Positions 8,901 through 19,792 of a DNA stretch of 23,708 bases are shown here, piece by piece. Every line of letters begins with the position of its first letter. The first letter of the stretch is position 1. Under the pieces are notes generated by a model that was not told where the DNA came from, did not search any database, and worked only from the letters and a program-made list of their open reading frames with translations. Location of the stretch: contig DHJK01000019.1 in the NCBI GenBank assembly GCA_002404295.1, positions 21,805 through 45,512 of the forward strand, in the 5' to 3' direction. The DNA is from Legionellales bacterium UBA4722 (GTDB taxonomy: Bacteria; Pseudomonadota; Gammaproteobacteria; DSM-16500). The position numbers and the translations under genes were made by a program.

Positions 8901-11900
8901 CACCACCACCTAGTATCGATCCGTCAATGGTAGCTCCATCATTAAAGACGAAATTGTTTGTAGCGCTGCCGCCTGCTAGAGTTTGAATATTATTGAATCC
9001 GCCATTCGCTATATTTGTTGCAGCAAGCGTGCCAGTGTTAGGGCTAGCAATAGTCCATGTATTGGTTCCACTGCTGGTTAATAGGGCCAATGTATTGGTG
9101 ACAGAAGAATTTCCATTTACAGTTAATGTATCTAATGAAGTAATATTATTTAATGTGAATACGTGATTACCGCCTGCGCCACCTGTTAATGTTAATGATA
9201 GTGCTCCGCCAATTAATGAATTGTTTAATGTGATATCGCTAGCATTGGAAGTTAATACAGTCGATGCACCCAGTGTTGCAATGCCATTATACGTTTGGTT
9301 GCCAGTGCTTGAGACATTGCCATTATTGAATGTGACGGCATCAGTGAGTAATGTAGTCAGTCCCGTGATTGCGCCATTTAAAATAGAAGTAACGCTGTCT
9401 GATAAGGTTAAGCTTTGTGCGCCACCCGTGACATTATTTAACGTGATACCTGCACCTGTCAATGCGGTGTTTGCACCCAATGTGACAGTATCATTGTAAG
9501 TTTGCGTCCCGCTCGTTGTAATGCTGCCGCCATTAACAGCAGTCGTTCCACCTACGTTTGTTGTAATACTGGCTGCATTCACTGTATTTCCTATAGTGGT
9601 TGTGCCGGTACTATTAAGTGCTAATGCATTTAATCCTCCGGTAAAACCTACAGGCCCCGTTAAGTTAATTGCACCATTACCTGTATTAATCGTTAAAGAA
9701 CGTGCAAGTGTATTGGTAATATCGCTGAAAGTGGCTGCACTATTTGTTGTTGTCAGTGTAGCAAGTCCTCCAGAACTGCCAAGATTGATTGCTCTATTGT
9801 ATGTTTGTGAACCCGACGTAGTAACGCTTGATGTAGTTATATTTACAAAACGACCTGAGTCAGCTGCGCTGATGAGTAAACTTGTTAATGGGCTCGCACC
9901 ACCCACTGTGTCGGCAAAAGTCAAATTGCCATTATTTACTATACTTAAAGCTTGGGGTCCATCCAATGTGCTATTAAAGTTAACTTGGCCGCCAGAACCA
10001 TTAGACGTGAGTGTGGTTAGGCTGCCTGCACCTAAGTTCACTGCACTGTTATAAGTTTGAGAGCCGCCTACTGTGATGGCTGTGGTATTAATAGCAGTAG
10101 GGTTTCCAATATCGATCAATATATTTGTTAATGGATTTATGCCGCCTACAATACCGCTGAAAGTAATAGTGCCGCTATTAGCTGAAATCTGTATACCTCG
10201 CAGTCCATCCACTGTGCTACCAAATGTAATTCCGCTGCCACCAGTTGAACCGAAAAGAGTAAAGGTGCCAGCATTTAGATTCACTGCACTATTAAATGTT
10301 TGAGAACCAGTTGTTGAGAATAATCCTATGCTTGAGAGATTAATAGCAGTAGGGTTTCCAGTGCCAATCAATAGACTTGCTAATGTGTCACCTACAGTAT
10401 TGTTGAAAGTCACATTGCCGCTGTTATTTGCAATGCTTAAACCTTGTGGTCCATTTAGTGTGTTGTTAAATGTAATACCGTTACTGCCAGTCGATGTGAG
10501 TGTAGTTAAACCACCTCCACCTAAGGTGACAGCATCATTATATGTTTGCGCACCGCTCGTTGTGACACTGCTGCCATTGATAGCTGTTGTGCCACCCGTA
10601 TTGGTTGTCATGCTGGCAGCGTTGACAGTGCTACCACTAATTGTCGTTGTACCTGTGCTATTTAATGCAATTGCACCCAATGCTGTACCTGTACCAACAT
10701 TACCGCCTAAGGTGATTGCGGCGGTACCTGCATTCACAGTCAAAACACGCGAAGTTGCATTGGTGATAGTGGATGCGAAGTTAACTAAATTATCTGTTGT
10801 ATTGAATGTAGTATCAGCGCCGAGGGTAACGCCATCATTATAATTTTGTGCGCCGCTCGTTGTGATACTGCCGCCATTGATAGCGGTTGTGCCGCCGGCA
10901 TTCGTGGTGAGGCTCGCTGCATTGATAGTGCCGCTTAATGTGGTTATACCTGCGCTGCTATTTAATATGATTGCACCGAGTGCAGTACCTGTTCCGACAT
11001 TACCGCCTAAGGTTATTGCGGCAGTGCCTGCATTCACAGTCAAAGCACGTGCGCTTGTATTCGTAATAGTTGATACAAAGTTGATTAAATTATTGGTTGC
11101 ACTGAATACAGTATCGGCACCGAGTGTCACACCATCATTGTAATTTTGTGCGCCACTCGTTGTGACACTGCCGCCATTGATAGCGGTTGTGCCACCGGCA
11201 TTCGTGGTGAGGCTTGCTGCGTTGATTGTACCGCTTACTGTCGATGTGCCTGTGCTATTTAATGTGATTGCACCGAGCGCTGTACCTGTGCCGACATTAC
11301 CGCTTAACGTGATTGCTGCAGTGCCTGCATCCACAGTTAAAGCACGTGCACTCGCATTGGTGATCGTGGATACGAAGTTGATGACGTTATTGGTTGCACT
11401 GAGTGCAGCATCAGCGCCTAATGTCACAGCATCATTGTAATTTTGTGCGCCACTCGTTGTGACACTGCCGCCATTGATAGCGGTTGTGCCACCGGCATCC
11501 GTGGTGAGGCTTGCTGCATTGATAGTGCCGCCCAATGTTGATAAGCCTGTGCTATTCAATGCGATTGCACCGAGCGCTGTACCTGTGCCGACATTACCGC
11601 CTAATGTGATTGCAGCAGTGCCTGCATTGATGGTTAAAGCACGCGCGGATGCATTGGTAATGGTGGATGCGAAGTTCACTAAATTATTTGTTGTGCTGAG
11701 TGCAGCATCAGCACCGAGTGTGACTGCATCATTATAATTTTGGGCGCCGCTTGTTGTGACACTGCCACCATTGATAGCGGTTGTGCCCCCTGCATCTGTT
11801 GTGAAGCTCGCTGCATTGACAGTGCCGCTTAATGTGGTCGTGCCTGTGTTATTTAATGCGATGGCACCGAGCGCTGTACCTGTTCCAACATTACCCCCTA

Positions 11901-14900
11901 AGGTGATTGCAGCAGTGCCAGCATTGATGGTTAAAGCGCGTGCGGATGCATTGGTAATGGCGGATGCGAAGTTTACTAAATTGTTTGTTGTGCTGAGTGC
12001 AGCATCAGCACCGAGTGTGACTGCATCATTATAATTTTGTGCGCCGTTTGTTGTGACACTGCCACCATTGATAGCGGTTGTGCCCCCTGCATCTGTTGTG
12101 AGGCTCGCTGCATTGACAGTGCCGCTTAATGTGGTTGTGCCTGTGCTATTTAATGCGATGGCACCGAGCGCTGTACCAGTTCCAATATTACCCCCTAAGG
12201 TGATTGCAGCAGTGCCTGCATTGATGGTTAAAGCGCGTGCAGATGCATTGGTAATGGTGGATGCAAAGCTAACTAAATTATTCGTTGTAGTGAGGACGGT
12301 ATCTGAACCGATCGTAACAGCAGAATTATAATTTTGCGCACCCGTTGTGGTGATACCCGTGTTATTAATAGCGGTCGTGCCTGTTGTTGTTAATGTAGAA
12401 AGACCTGATAATGTATTGCTAAATGTTGTGATACCAGCGCCTGATGTCGATGTTGCTAAACTAAATCCACCACCGGTCAGTGTATTCTGTAAATTAATAT
12501 TGCCTGTGCCGCTTGAGAAAATAGTGGGTGCCGTGAGTGTGATAGGCCCATTGAGTGTTAACGCATTAGCACCTGATGTAGCAATGGTACCACTGGTACT
12601 AATGGATGATGTAGATTGAATAATGGTGGGTACACTGAAGGTAAAGGTAGGCACGGTAACGGTACCCGATTGGCCGACTTGTCCAATCGTCAATGAACTA
12701 AATCCAGTCCCTAATGCAGCAAGATCTGTTGCACTAATATTTAAAGTGCCTGCAGCACCATTGACACCGACTGTGGTTGCAGCGGTTTGTGGACCTAATT
12801 GAAGGGTGCCAGAACCTGTGACAGATGCTGCGCCACCGCTAAATGTTAATGTATTTCCAAATAAACTTAAGTTATTAGTCGCAGCACCTAAGGTGCTTGC
12901 TAACGTAATAGCTGAAGCAGACAGTGTTTCACTTGCACCTACTCCACCAAAGGAGACTGCGTCATTATAAATTTGTGCGCCTGTTGTTGTTAATGTGCTG
13001 CCATTAATGACAGTCGAGCCGCCTACATTGGTGGTGATACTTGCTGCATTGACCGTATTACCTATCGTTGTTACGCCTGTGCTATTCAATGTGAGCGCAT
13101 TCAATGCCGTACCTGAACCTACACTGCCTGTTAGCGTAATAGCCGCAGTGCCTGTGCTAACCGTTAACGATCGTGTTACTGCATTAGCAACGCTGGATGC
13201 AAAGTTAATTAAATTATTGGTGGTAGATAATGTCGTGTCTGAGCCCAGATTTACTGCACTGTTATAAGTTTGTGAGCCGCTGGTTGTTATGCCTGTTGTA
13301 TTGATGGCTGTTGTATCACCTGTACCAATGAGTAAACTTGCTAATGCAGTGCCGCCGACTATACCGCTAAAAGTGATATTGCCGCTGCCATTAGCAATGC
13401 TCAATCCTTGTGGTCCATTCAATGCGCCGCTAAAAGTAATACCACCATTGCTTGAGGTAAGCGTGGTTAAACTGCCAGCACCTAAGCTAACAGCGTTATT
13501 GTATGTTTGTGCACCTGTTGTGGTAATGTCTGTCGTATTGATCGCTGTTGTACCTGTTGTTGTTAACGACGAAATACCAGATACCGTATTACTAAATGTT
13601 GTAACACCCGCACCTGAAGTTGTGGTTGCTAAAGAAAATCCACCACCAGCAAGCGTGCTAGAGAACGTCGTATTGCCTGCTGCAGAATTTAATGAAACCC
13701 CGCCACTTGCAGTTAGAGTCACAGGATTATTAAAAAGGATATTGCCTCCTGTTGTAATGATATTGGCACCTAAGTTAATTGCACTACCTGTCAAGGTGAC
13801 ACTACCAGACGTGCTGTTAATTTGATTACTAATAGACGCAGTCGTGCCCGCTGTTAAACCAATATTTCCAATACCCGTTGTAGCGATTGTGCCGCTAGTA
13901 GCAATAGAACCAGCAGGGTTAGTAATCAGAATTTGTCCCGAACCCGCCTGACTAATGCCTGAAAGGGTTAAACCGGAAGCCGTGGAAGTGGAAATTTGAA
14001 TCGCCCCGCTTGTGATATTGGTTGCGGAAATGTTAGAGAATATATTACTTCCAGTCAGCACGACTCCACCGATAGAATTAATGACTAACGATCCTGCGGT
14101 CATGTTACCTGTTTGAGCAATCGCACCACCTGCGCCTGTCTCAATATAGCTTAAGGTTCCTGTTCCTACATTAGATGAACCGACGCCAAAATTAATACCA
14201 CCCGTCGATGTTATAAAGGCGTTACCATTCCCTTGTGTCAGCAAGCCAAGATTGGTTGCTGCAATAGCAACTGGATTTATATTTGTCCCAATGGAGCCGC
14301 CCGAGTTTCTAGAATTAAAATTTAAAGAAGTTCCAGTAACAATGCTAGCAGCTGGATCAGTAAACGATCCCGCATTCAATGTCACAGTATGAGCACCGAA
14401 ATTCACAGCGCCACCGATAGTTAAGATACCTGTGCTGGCTGCGGCATCACCTACTGTAATAGTGCCTGCGCCTGTGACACCACCGGATAATGAAGTGACT
14501 TCGCTTGCTGTTAAATCAAAAGTTGATGGTGAAGCACTTGCTAGTGACATAGTTGTTGCTGCACTAGATGGTTTAAGTGTTAATGCACCTGTAGTGATAA
14601 AAGCATTACTGCCTGTATTGGCTGCAATAATGACTGCATCGCCTGTAATAGTAATTGCACCTGTGCCCGCTGTAATATCAAAATTATTTTGTGCGTAAGT
14701 ACCTGTGCCTACATTAATGCTGACCGCATTATTTGTTGTACCGATTGCACCTATCACTGTCGTTGAAGTATTGCCATTTGTTAAATTAAATCCACCGGGT
14801 GCTGTGATCACACCTAAATTCGAGATTGCATTTGTTGCGCTATTTAAATTTAAAGCACCTGCTGCGAGTGTTGCAACTAAAGAGCCTGCACCGGTTGTGG

Positions 14901-17900
14901 TAATCGTACCAGCAGCCGATTGTGAGATAGCGCCGCCCATTGTGAAACCTACTCCTCCCAATGTTAACGTGCCCGTGCCTACAGAAGATGCGCTACTAAT
15001 GTTGGTACCTGTGGCCGAAGCAAAAGTAGCGTTGCTATTTGTTGTGTTGAAAGAAAGATTAGTTGCTGCAATACGAATGGCGGTCGCTGCAGTTGTGGCG
15101 CCAATCGCGCCAGTTCTAGCAAGAAAATTTAATGTGCTTGCTGTAATGATATTTGCAGCGTTGCCTGGATTGGTAAATGAACCCGCATTCAGTGTAAGAT
15201 TATTAGTAAGAAAATTTATAGCAACACCGCCCGCAGTACCTGTTGTTAAACTACCTGTACTACCAGAAGCATCCCCTATCACAATAGAGCCACCTGTCAT
15301 GCCTGTTGCAATACTGGTAATTTCAGCAGTTGATAAATCATAAGCTGCAGCACCTGCTAATGACATCAGCGTTCCTGCAGTGAATGGTTTCAGTGTTAAG
15401 GCATTAGTCGTTGTAAATGCATTGCCGCCAGTGTTGTTTGTTAGCGCAATGGAATCACTTGTAATCGTAATAGCACCTGATCCACTCGCGATATCAATGT
15501 TAGCTTGCGAGTACCCCCCTGTCCCCGTACTAATATTGATAGCCCCATTAGCGCCGCTTGTGTTAATCGCTCCAGTGACATTGGTTGCGACATTACCATT
15601 TGTTAAATTAAATCCGCCAGGCGCTGTTATTGCACCTACAGTTGCAATCGAATTAGATGCTGTATTTAAATTTAAAGCGCCAGCTGAGAGCGTTGCAATT
15701 AAAGAGCCTGCGCCGGTTGTGGTTATAGTGCCGGCAGCAGATTGTGTGACACTACCAGCGACGTTTGTCAATGTTAAAGCACCTGTACCTACAGCAGATG
15801 CACCACTAAAGTTAAAACCAAGTGATGTTGAAGTGATAAATGCATTTGCATTGCTGGTATTCACTGAAAGATTGGTGACTGAAATACCAAACGCATTCGC
15901 AGCATCAACGCCAATCGTACCGCCTGCGGAATTTGCCCTTAGATTTAAGGTTCCTGCTGTTAAAGTGAAAGAGGCTGGATCAGAGAAGCTGCCCGCATTT
16001 AACGTGACTGTTTGTGTACCAAAATTAACAAAACCAGACATAGTCAGAAGACCGGTTGATGTGCCGGCTGTACCTATGGTTATGCCACTGAAAGTCGTAC
16101 CAAATTTTGATGGATCAATTTGTAATGTGCCTGTTCCATTTAACCCCATAGTGGTAGTTGCAGTTAATGGAGTAATAGCAAATGCGCCTGTCCCTGTCAC
16201 TGTACTTGAAGCATTATTCCATGTGATTGCGTCCGTTTTTAATGTTAAATTGTTCGCGCCAGCTGCAATCGAACTAGCAGCACCTAATGTAATGGCAGAT
16301 GCTTGTAATGTAACAGGTGTTGTCCCGATGGTGATCGCATTATTATAAACTTGAGCGCCAGTCGTCGTGACATTGCCCCCATTAAAAGCAATGGTACCGT
16401 TCGCATTCGTCGTTAAACTTGCAATATTGATAGTGCTCGCGAAACTAGTAGTTGCTGATGCAGCCTGATTTAAAGTTAAGCCAAACGCACCTGTAACAGC
16501 ACCATTAAAAATGTTTGCTGCTGATACGGAATTCGTTGTAATGACGGCATTAGCAAGTAACGTTAATGGCGTTGTAATCGTTCTGTCTATTTCCAGTGTG
16601 CCGGAATTAATGAGTGGATTGCAGGCAGCGCAGTTCAGAAACACTCCGCCAGGTGCTCTTAGTTGCACGTCACCGCTGGCGGAGCTGACTGAATTATTTA
16701 ATGTGATCGTACTCCCTCCGCCTGTGCCCTGAAGAAAAATGGTAGCCCCTGGCGATGACGCTGTAATAGTCGTGCCATAGCTTTGATTTCCTGTGGTTGT
16801 CACTTCTGGACTAAACAAGCTGCCTGCACCTGATGTCAATGTACCGCTGCCGGTTGTTGTAAATGCGGCTAATGCTGTACCTACGCCAATCAGACCCCCA
16901 TCTACGGTGATTGTTCCATTGCTAGTTAAAGTCAAGCTGCCAGGTCCGTTAATGGTGCCAGTTGTGCCACCGGTACCAAATGTGATGTTTCCATTGCCCG
17001 CGTTCAATGTGACAGAAGCGCCACTTGCAATATTAGTAGAGGATGTATTATACGTTTGAGACGCCCCAGCAGCGGTTGAGACACCTGAGCCAGCATTAAA
17101 GAGGATAGCAGTACCTGTGGGGCTAGTTGTCATTGAGACAGCAGAGCTAACGTCAGCAGTGGTGATCGTTGAGTTAAGTGTAATATTGCCGGTGGGCGCA
17201 CTGAATGTAACTGCACCACTATTTGTGTTTATTGCTGAACTAAGGGTAATGTTTCCGCCTGCATTTAGTGTCAGCCCACCAGCGCTTCCTGATCCACTAA
17301 AGCTAGTTGAAGTAATCGTTGAGTTAATCGTAATATCGCTAGAAGCTGTCAACGTGAGAGTAGTAGGAGCAGTCCAACTGATAGGTGCGCTGACAGTAAT
17401 GGTGCCTGCATTACCTCCCGCTGTTTGTGTTGCTAATACTGTAATGCTAGAGGTGTTTAGTTGAGCGTTTAGTCCAGCGCCGCCAGTCGTGATGATATTG
17501 GCTGTTGTATTTGTTGTGGGTGTAAAGACGCCACCTGCGAAATTCTCATTGGATGTAGCGGCAGCACTAATCGTGACATTAGCAGGATCTAATAGCCACA
17601 TGCCCGTTGTTCCTAAGGGCGAAGTTGTGTTGACTCTGGCTTGATTCACATCGAGGTATACCTTACCTGATGTTTCTGCAAAACCACCATCGCCTCCATG
17701 CAAGCCGCCTCGTGCGCTAATGTTTCCTTCAAATCCCGTAGCCACATCTGACCAAACAATGATTTTACCGCCATTACCTTGCGTGATGGCATCTGCAAAT
17801 AAATTAACATCAGATGCAACATATGTTGTCAATGCATTGGGTAAAGGTCCTTTTCCTTTATAGTTACCACCAATATAAATTTGCCCGCCACCCATATCGC

Positions 17901-18864
17901 CTTTAGTATTGATTTCAGCAGAACCATCGAGATAAATAAAATTTCCAAGTACTTGTACAATACCACCCGTTTCTCCTACTTTTATTCCAGATGCATCTAC
18001 TTTACCTGAAACATAAGTCATCCCTTCATCATCTCCAGCCAAAATAATGACACCATTCTTTTCCTGCACTGAACGCGCTTGCGCTACACCCGTCATATTA
18101 ATCACGTGATCCATGACACCTTGTGCCGCTTTTGCCGTCATTAAGATAGTGCCACCATCCGCAATAATGGTGCCGCTGTTATTGACCCCATGTTTTAAAG
18201 CCGTACCATTATGATCAACCCCTGGGCTTGTAGCGGCTTCATCAACGGTAAAATTAATCAATCCAGTATTGTCAAATCCAACTGTAAATTTATTTCCGGA
18301 TGCCAGTACCACATTCCCTAAATGGGCTTGTACCATTCCCTCATTAGAAACAGCCGATCCTAATAAAGCGATCAAGCCATTGTTTGCAGCGATGATCGTT
18401 CCTTTATTAATAATAGAACCATTATAGAGAGGAGACTTTTGATCGAAAATATAATATCCCGCCAGGAAATTTTCATTCGTAATATCTGTTGTTGACGCAA
18501 TAATGCCAGCGACATCAACACGAGATCCGGGTCCAAAATAAATACCTGCTTGATTCACTAAAATAATTTGGCCGTTCGCTTGTATCTGTCCAAAAATTTG
18601 GGAAGCACCTTGTTGTGGGTCAATGCGATTAAGTGCAATAGAACTTGCATTAGGTTGAACAAATCGAGTTGTTTCATCAGCTGAAATATTAAAGCTCTGC
18701 CAGTTAACAATAGCTTTGTCACTCGCTTGATTAACTTGCACAGTACTCGCATCGGGTGATGTAATTGTTGCAGATCCTGCAGCTACAACACCACCTTCCG
18801 GGTTTGCATACGTGCTGTTAATCAATAATAGAGTCGCTAAAAAAACTAGCACCTTTTTAATCAC
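2938..18864 (-). CDS. Giant TpsA/filamentous-haemagglutinin-like secreted adhesin (5308 aa)
   Basis: One uninterrupted frame encodes a 5308-residue exoprotein. A Sec signal peptide (MIKK, hydrophobic core, TYA cleaved before NPEGG at about 20/21) is followed by a two-partner-secretion haemagglutination domain, with NWQSFNIS near 54-61 and the [16 protein letters not shown] block at 97-111. [10 protein letters not shown] block and a [11 protein letters not shown] block (near 424-434) are typical of HMW1/FHA-like exoproteins. The rest is Ser/Thr/Asn/Gly-rich predicted beta-helix in three repeat families (residues about 930-1590, 2160-2760 and 3350-4960), then a proline/threonine linker and a short tail. 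The only cysteines I saw are Cys745, Cys748 (CAAC) and Cys5303. No toxin domain, RGD motif or TpsB transporter gene is visible here. The likely start is GTG at 18864, with GGAGG 4 bases away. Adhesion or biofilm is the family role; the ligand is unknown. Confidence 0.92.
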   Translation of the reverse strand: MIKKVLVFLATLLLINSTYANPEGGVVAAGSATITSPDASTVQVNQASDKAIVNWQSFNISADETTRFVQPNASSIALNRIDPQQGASQIFGQIQANGQIILVNQAGIYFGPGSRVDVAGIIASTTDITNENFLAGYYIFDQKSPLYNGSIINKGTIIAANNGLIALLGSAVSNEGMVQAHLGNVVLASGNKFTVGFDNTGLINFTVDEAATSPGVDHNGTALKHGVNNSGTIIADGGTILMTAKAAQGVMDHVINMTGVAQARSVQEKNGVIILAGDDEGMTYVSGKVDASGIKVGETGGIVQVLGNFIYLDGSAEINTKGDMGGGQIYIGGNYKGKGPLPNALTTYVASDVNLFADAITQGNGGKIIVWSDVATGFEGNISARGGLHGGDGGFAETSGKVYLDVNQARVNTTSPLGTTGMWLLDPANVTISAAATSNENFAGGVFTPTTNTTANIITTGGAGLNAQLNTSSITVLATQTAGGNAGTITVSAPISWTAPTTLTLTASSDITINSTITSTSFSGSGSAGGLTLNAGGNITLSSAINTNSGAVTFSAPTGNITLNSTITTADVSSAVSMTTSPTGTAILFNAGSGVSTAAGASQTYNTSSTNIASGASVTLNAGNGNITFGTGGTTGTINGPGSLTLTSNGTITVDGGLIGVGTALAAFTTTGSGTLTSGAGSLFSPEVTTTGNQSYGTTITASSPGATIFLQGTGGGSTITLNNSVSSASGDVQLRAPGGVFLNCAACNPLINSGTLEIDRTITTPLTLLANAVITTNSVSAANIFNGAVTGAFGLTLNQAASATTSFASTINIASLTTNANGTIAFNGGNVTTTGAQVYNNAITIGTTPVTLQASAITLGAASSIAAGANNLTLKTDAITWNNASSTVTGTGAFAITPLTATTTMGLNGTGTLQIDPSKFGTTFSGITIGTAGTSTGLLTMSGFVNFGTQTVTLNAGSFSDPASFTLTAGTLNLRANSAGGTIGVDAANAFGISVTNLSVNTSNANAFITSTSLGFNFSGASAVGTGALTLTNVAGSVTQSAAGTITTTGAGSLIATLSAGALNLNTASNSIATVGAITAPGGFNLTNGNVATNVTGAINTSGANGAINISTGTGGYSQANIDIASGSGAITITSDSIALTNNTGGNAFTTTNALTLKPFTAGTLMSLAGAAAYDLSTAEITSIATGMTGGSIVIGDASGSTGSLTTGTAGGVAINFLTNNLTLNAGSFTNPGNAANIITASTLNFLARTGAIGATTAATAIRIAATNLSFNTTNSNATFASATGTNISSASSVGTGTLTLGGVGFTMGGAISQSAAGTITTTGAGSLVATLAAGALNLNSATNAISNLGVITAPGGFNLTNGNTSTTVIGAIGTTNNAVSINVGTGTYAQNNFDITAGTGAITITGDAVIIAANTGSNAFITTGALTLKPSSAATTMSLASASPSTFDLTASEVTSLSGGVTGAGTITVGDAAASTGILTIGGAVNFGAHTVTLNAGSFTDPAASIVTGTSLNFNSRNSGGSIGTNINPVAIAATNLGLLTQGNGNAFITSTGGINFGVGSSNVGTGTLSYIETGAGGAIAQTGNMTAGSLVINSIGGVVLTGSNIFSNISATNITSGAIQISTSTASGLTLSGISQAGSGQILITNPAGSIATSGTIATTGIGNIGLTAGTTASISNQINSTSGSVTLTGSAINLGANIITTGGNILFNNPVTLTASGGVSLNSAAGNTTFSSTLAGGGFSLATTTSGAGVTTFSNTVSGISSLTTTGTTAINTTDITTTGAQTYNNAVSLGAGSLTTLTSSNGGITFSGALNGPQGLSIANGSGNITFSGIVGGTALASLLIGTGDTTAINTTGITTSGSQTYNSAVNLGSDTTLSTTNNLINFASSVANAVTRSLTVSTGTAAITLTGSVGSGTALNALTLNSTGVTTIGNTVNAASITTNVGGSTVINGSTLTTTGAQIYNDAVSFGGVGASETLSASAITLASTLGAATNNLSLFGNTLTFSGGAASVTGSGTLQLGPQTAATTVGVNGAAGTLNISATDLAALGTGFSSLTIGQVGQSGTVTVPTFTFSVPTIIQSTSSISTSGTIATSGANALTLNGPITLTAPTIFSSGTGNINLQNTLTGGGFSLATSTSGAGITTFSNTLSGLSTLTTTGTTAINNTGITTTGAQNYNSAVTIGSDTVLTTTNNLVSFASTITNASARALTINAGTAAITLGGNIGTGTALGAIALNSTGTTTLSGTVNAASLTTDAGGTTAINGGSVTTNGAQNYNDAVTLGADAALSTTNNLVNFASAITNASARALTINAGTAAITLGGNVGTGTALGAIALNNTGTTTLSGTVNAASFTTDAGGTTAINGGSVTTSGAQNYNDAVTLGADAALSTTNNLVNFASTITNASARALTINAGTAAITLGGNVGTGTALGAIALNSTGLSTLGGTINAASLTTDAGGTTAINGGSVTTSGAQNYNDAVTLGADAALSATNNVINFVSTITNASARALTVDAGTAAITLSGNVGTGTALGAITLNSTGTSTVSGTINAASLTTNAGGTTAINGGSVTTSGAQNYNDGVTLGADTVFSATNNLINFVSTITNTSARALTVNAGTAAITLGGNVGTGTALGAIILNSSAGITTLSGTINAASLTTNAGGTTAINGGSITTSGAQNYNDGVTLGADTTFNTTDNLVNFASTITNATSRVLTVNAGTAAITLGGNVGTGTALGAIALNSTGTTTISGSTVNAASMTTNTGGTTAINGSSVTTSGAQTYNDAVTLGGGGLTTLTSTGSNGITFNNTLNGPQGLSIANNSGNVTFNNTVGDTLASLLIGTGNPTAINLSSIGLFSTTGSQTFNSAVNLNAGTFTLFGSTGGSGITFGSTVDGLRGIQISANSGTITFSGIVGGINPLTNILIDIGNPTAINTTAITVGGSQTYNSAVNLGAGSLTTLTSNGSGGQVNFNSTLDGPQALSIVNNGNLTFADTVGGASPLTSLLISAADSGRFVNITTSSVTTSGSQTYNRAINLGSSGGLATLTTTNSAATFSDITNTLARSLTINTGNGAINLTGPVGFTGGLNALALNSTGTTTIGNTVNAASITTNVGGTTAVNGGSITTSGTQTYNDTVTLGANTALTGAGITLNNVTGGAQSLTLSDSVTSILNGAITGLTTLLTDAVTFNNGNVSSTGNQTYNGIATLGASTVLTSNASDITLNNSLIGGALSLTLTGGAGGNHVFTLNNITSLDTLTVNGNSSVTNTLALLTSSGTNTWTIASPNTGTLAATNIANGGFNNIQTLAGGSATNNFVFNDGATIDGSILGGGAGSNNTLNFSAYSTAVSINAAGTSTGLGGTFSGLNNFIGGTGSNTFTNATGSNTWNISNNNAGSISGKNFSAFGSLVGGSGDTFAIANGKSIGSISATAGTLDYSAYTTAVSVNGAANTATNVGSLSGITTFTGNVANSNSNSFTNTAGSNTWSITNNNIGSIAGKSFNNFGTLAGGSGDTFALANGKTINSISATAGTLDYSAYLTAVAVNGATNTATNVGSLSGITTFTGGAGSNTFTNATGSNTWNISNDNAGSISGKNFSAFGTLVGGNADTFALANGKSIGSISATAGTLNYSAYSTAVAVNGATNTATNVGSLTGITTFTGGAGSNTFTNATGSNTWNISNDNAGSISGKNFSAFGTLVGGNADTFALANGKTISSISATAGSLDYSAYTTAVAVNGAANTATNVGSLSGITTFTGSVANSNSNSFTNTAGSNTWSIADNNIGSIAGKSFTNFGTLVGGTNDIFSLADGKSIGSISATAGSLDYSAYTTAVNVNGVANTATNVGTLSGITTFTGSVANSNSNSFTNTAGSNSWNITNNNIGSIAGKSFTNFGTLAGGNGDTFALANGKTINSISATAGSLDYSAYSTAVAVNGATNTATNVGTLSGITSFTGSVANSNSNSFTNTAGSNTWNIANNNIGSIAGKSFNNFGTLAGGSGDTFALANGKTINSISATAGTLDYSAYSTAVSVNGATNTATNVGSLSGITTFTGGAGSNTFTNATGSNTWNISNDNAGSISGKNFSAFGTLVGGSADIFALANGKSIGSISATAGTLDYSAYTTAVSVNGAANTATNVGSLSGITTFTGSVANSNSNSFTNTAGSNTWSIANNNIGSIAGKSFNNFGTLTGGSGDTFALANGKTINSISATAGTLDYSAYSTAVAVNGATNTATNVGSLTGITSFTGGAGSNTFTNAAGSNTWNISNDNAGSISGKNFSAFGTLIGGSADTFALANGKSIGSISATAGTLDYSAYTTAVSVNGAANTATNVGSLSGISTFTGSVANSNSNSFANAVGGNTWSITNNNIGSIAGKSFNNFGTLAGGSGDTFALANGKTINSISATAGSLDYSAYTTAVSVNGATNTATNVGSLSGITSFTGGAGSNTFTNATGSNTWNISNDNAGSISGKNFSAFGSLVGGSADTFALANGKSIGSISATAGTLDYSAYTTAVNVNGAANTATNVGSLSGITTFTGSVANSNSNSFTNTTGSNSWSITNNNIGSIAGKSFTNFGTLAGGNGDTFVLANGKTINSISATAGSLDYSAYTTAVNVNGAANTATNVGSLNGVTAFTGSVANSNSNSFTNTAGSNTWSITNNNIGLIAGKSFNNFGTLAGGNGDTFALANGKTINSISATAGTLDYSAYSTAIAVNGATNTATNVGSLSGITAFTGSVANSNSNSFTNTAGSNTWSITNNNIGSIAGKSFNNFGTLAGGNGDTFALANGKSINSINATAGSLDYSAYSTAVAVNGATNTATNVGTLSGITSFTGGSATSTFTNTTGSNTWTISNNNAGNISGKNFNAFGTLVGGSGDTFAIANGKSIGSISATAGSLDYSAYTTGVTVNGAANTATNVGNLSGITTFTGGTGSNTFMNTTGSNTWSISNSNVGSIAGKNFNAFGSLTGGTSDTFIFANNSAAISGNLTGGGNATLNVSALASPTVNIETHTSTGIGGTFSGISNFTGSGLNNTLVAPDNTSWHITSFDGGTAGSSTFTGFGNLMDGAGTNNFILESGGSIDGTIVGGSGTTTLTITSGNTNWVINGANAGTVTGVGGGFSNIQNVTGSSGTNTFTFVGNGDISGLINGGNISNMNTIDFSGYTHPITLNLAVPTGNEFNSGSLNNTINTDTFTQIQQIIGSSTEQNILTLPNKSNISVVYTNAEHTSGYIGDPFFFTNFIIHGFTPPPVPPTPTPTPTPTPTPAEPLPIDVAQIITPFTQNPTDNTVLLPISLTLNGIVDQSINQILDQQTSLDGQISHTLSVGCYQISN
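3143..3199 (-). repeat. Proline/threonine-encoding microrepeat in the adhesin
   Basis: Short repeats of six bases (GGTGTA and variants on the + strand) encode a run of alternating Pro-Thr preceded by PPPVPP, at residues about 5222-5241. Such linkers join a beta-helical stalk to a terminal segment. Gain or loss of six-base units would keep the frame, so this can vary in length without breaking the gene. Confidence 0.75.
3990..8795 (-). repeat. Seventeen tandem 95/98-residue repeats in the adhesin (two alternating types)
   Basis: Sixteen complete units and one degenerate one run through this part of the adhesin. Type B is 95 residues (285 bases) and begins [10 protein letters not shown], with [12 protein letters not shown]. 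Type A is 98 residues (294 bases) and begins [10 protein letters not shown], with [12 protein letters not shown]. In protein order the units read B A B B A A A B A B A B A A A B, then a decayed B. Both types share SISATAG-LDYSAY and [10 protein letters not shown] blocks. The spacing of a fixed motif between successive units is always exactly 285 or 294 bases, as the type predicts. The high identity and mosaic units point to duplication and gene conversion. Confidence 0.9.
10580..12380 (-). repeat. Six near-identical 99-100-residue repeats in the adhesin
   Basis: Six units of 297 bases (one of 300 because of an extra residue in the [11 protein letters not shown] segment) each carry [19 protein letters not shown], a T-NNL-NF-S-ITN block, [16 protein letters not shown] and [10 protein letters not shown]. 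More diverged relatives of the same unit flank the array on both sides, so the near-identical block looks like a recent amplification inside an older repeat series. Confidence 0.85.
14100..16100 (-). repeat. Long (about 270-residue) repeat in the proximal adhesin stalk
   Basis: Two clear copies and one diverged partial copy of a unit of roughly 815 bases are present. Recurring blocks include [28 protein letters not shown] and LTLNAGSF. For example, the segment encoding QSAAGT recurs near 15730 and 14915, and the LNAGSF segment recurs near 16000, 15190 and 14370. Copies differ more than in the two distal arrays, suggesting an older duplication. Confidence 0.7.
17560..18864 (-). other. Signal peptide and TPS secretion domain of the adhesin
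   Basis: Residues 1-20 form a Sec signal peptide and about 21-435 form the N-terminal haemagglutination-activity (TPS) domain plus the adjoining conserved HMW1/FHA-like region. In characterised systems the TPS domain is recognised by POTRA domains of a TpsB outer-membrane pore, so this is the part expected to bind a transporter. The domain has few repeats and no cysteine, unlike the stalk with its CAAC. Confidence 0.8.
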
Positions 18865-18868
18865 AAAA

Positions 18869-18873
18869 CCTCC
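18869..18873 (-). promoter_or_regulatory. Ribosome-binding site that fixes the adhesin GTG start
   Basis: On the - strand the sequence reads TTTGGAGGTTTTGTGATTAA. GGAGG is 4 bases from the GTG at 18864, slightly closer than ideal. The next in-frame start, a GTG four codons later, would cut into the basic part of the signal peptide and is 16 bases away, so 18864 is preferred. Confidence 0.65.
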
Positions 18874-19039
18874 AAATTAAGTGATCCCTTTTTTTATTTT
18901 GTCTCCTTTTGTTTTAGGCAATCGAATACCACACTACAGATTACCTGCTCACCATTAGGTATAGACTATCTATGGAATTTGTGTGGGATTTTGCAATATA
19001 TATTATTACGGTAGAATCAGTATGTTAGTTTGTTTCTAG

Positions 19040-19246
19040 CTATTCAGCGATTTTCACTGTAGAGGACAAATCCCCTAAGATTCCTCTTAGCTGAATAAGC
19101 TCTTTGTCTGTCAATGAATCACGGAGTTCACGGCTATTTAAGTTAGGATCAGCGGGTTTGAAAAACGTCTCCAACCGGCTTAATTTACTTTTTAACAACG
19201 TTTCCAGGTGTGTAGCTGGATTGTCTAGTTCTGTTTTTCTAAACAT
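19040..19246 (-). CDS. Small hypothetical protein upstream of the adhesin (68 aa)
   Basis: A 68-residue charged, probably helical protein (MFRKTELDN at the start; SRELRDSLTDKELIQLRG in the second half). I do not recognise it. The frame extends upstream to a hydrophobic MTAILLLF segment, but I chose the ATG at 19246 because GGAGG lies 7 bases before it. It is on the same strand as the adhesin and 175 bases upstream of it, with no obvious terminator between, so co-transcription is possible. Function unknown. Confidence 0.6.
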   Translation of the reverse strand: MFRKTELDNPATHLETLLKSKLSRLETFFKPADPNLNSRELRDSLTDKELIQLRGILGDLSSTVKIAE

Positions 19247-19290
19247 GGTAACGCCTCCTAAGAATAACAGTAAGATTGCTGTCATTTTTA

Positions 19291-19296
19291 AGTATA
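19291..19296 (-). promoter_or_regulatory. Candidate -10 box (TATACT) for the small gene and adhesin
   Basis: TATACT on the - strand lies about 45 bases before the ATG at 19246. A -35 of the TTGACA type is not convincing (TGAGCA is at the right distance). If real, it could also drive the adhesin, since I see no strong promoter in 18865-19039. Confidence 0.3.
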
Positions 19297-19358
19297 GTTC
19301 ATAAATTAAAATTTGCTCATTGGCGAGTATTTTTTCTTAATGATATGATTTTATTAAA

Positions 19359-19374
19359 TTACATATTGATGTAA
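19359..19374. promoter_or_regulatory. Small palindrome, possible operator
   Basis: TTACAT and ATGTAA flank the four-base spacer ATTG, forming a perfect 6-base inverted repeat. The outer AT-rich bases almost continue it. It lies between the divergent small gene (start 19246) and the broken gene (start 19431), a place where an operator would be expected. This is weak evidence in AT-rich DNA. Confidence 0.25.
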
Positions 19375-19430
19375 TATAAGCGCGCCAACAATAACCTCAG
19401 CATAGATAGGTTGGAAAGCTCGCGATATGC

Positions 19431-19550
19431 ATGTCATTTGAGGCGGTAGTTGATAGTGGCTATTTTGCAAAACAAATTGATTCTGAGCAGCTTTTATTCT
19501 ATGTTCAATACTTCCTGGAAGGAGATTTTTTATATTACGCCTTTTATTAA
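19431..19550 (+). pseudogene. 5' fragment of the frameshifted gene at 19793-21304
   Basis: A 39-codon frame starts at ATG 19431 (MSFEAVVDSGYF, then a segment rich in Tyr, Phe, Gln and Asp) and stops at 19548-19550. It reads like real protein. Just before its end, at the T6 tract 19526-19531, the frame that continues with ILRLLLTTKFIAHRLRSLAH becomes open and runs to the stop at 21302. Adding one T there would join both parts into one protein of 624 residues. A sequencing error, a true disruption or slippage at the tract are all possible. There is only a poor ribosome-binding site (GGAAAG, about 13 bases before the ATG). Confidence 0.5.
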
Positions 19551-19792
19551 CAACAAAATTTATTGCTCATAGATTAAGATCCCTTGCTCATGCAACGAGA
19601 GCTGCGCCTTATCGATTTTCTGCAAAACAGTTAAGCACTGTAAACAAAAAACAACAGGCATTCAATGCATCGCATAAGTCTATTACGCAACACTTAGGTA
19701 ATCAAAATTTAAGCGATAGCCTATTCCAATTTATACAAAAAAATGCTTATATTCCTCATTTTTTATCGAAAATTTATTCGGATAATAAAAAA

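Noticed and set aside
18558..18752. A 64-codon - strand frame inside the adhesin 5' region
   Set aside because: It is another frame over the clear TPS domain coding sequence.
19104..19304. A 66-codon + strand frame opposite the small gene
   Set aside because: The - strand frame has a strong ribosome-binding site and charged helical content; the + strand one has neither.
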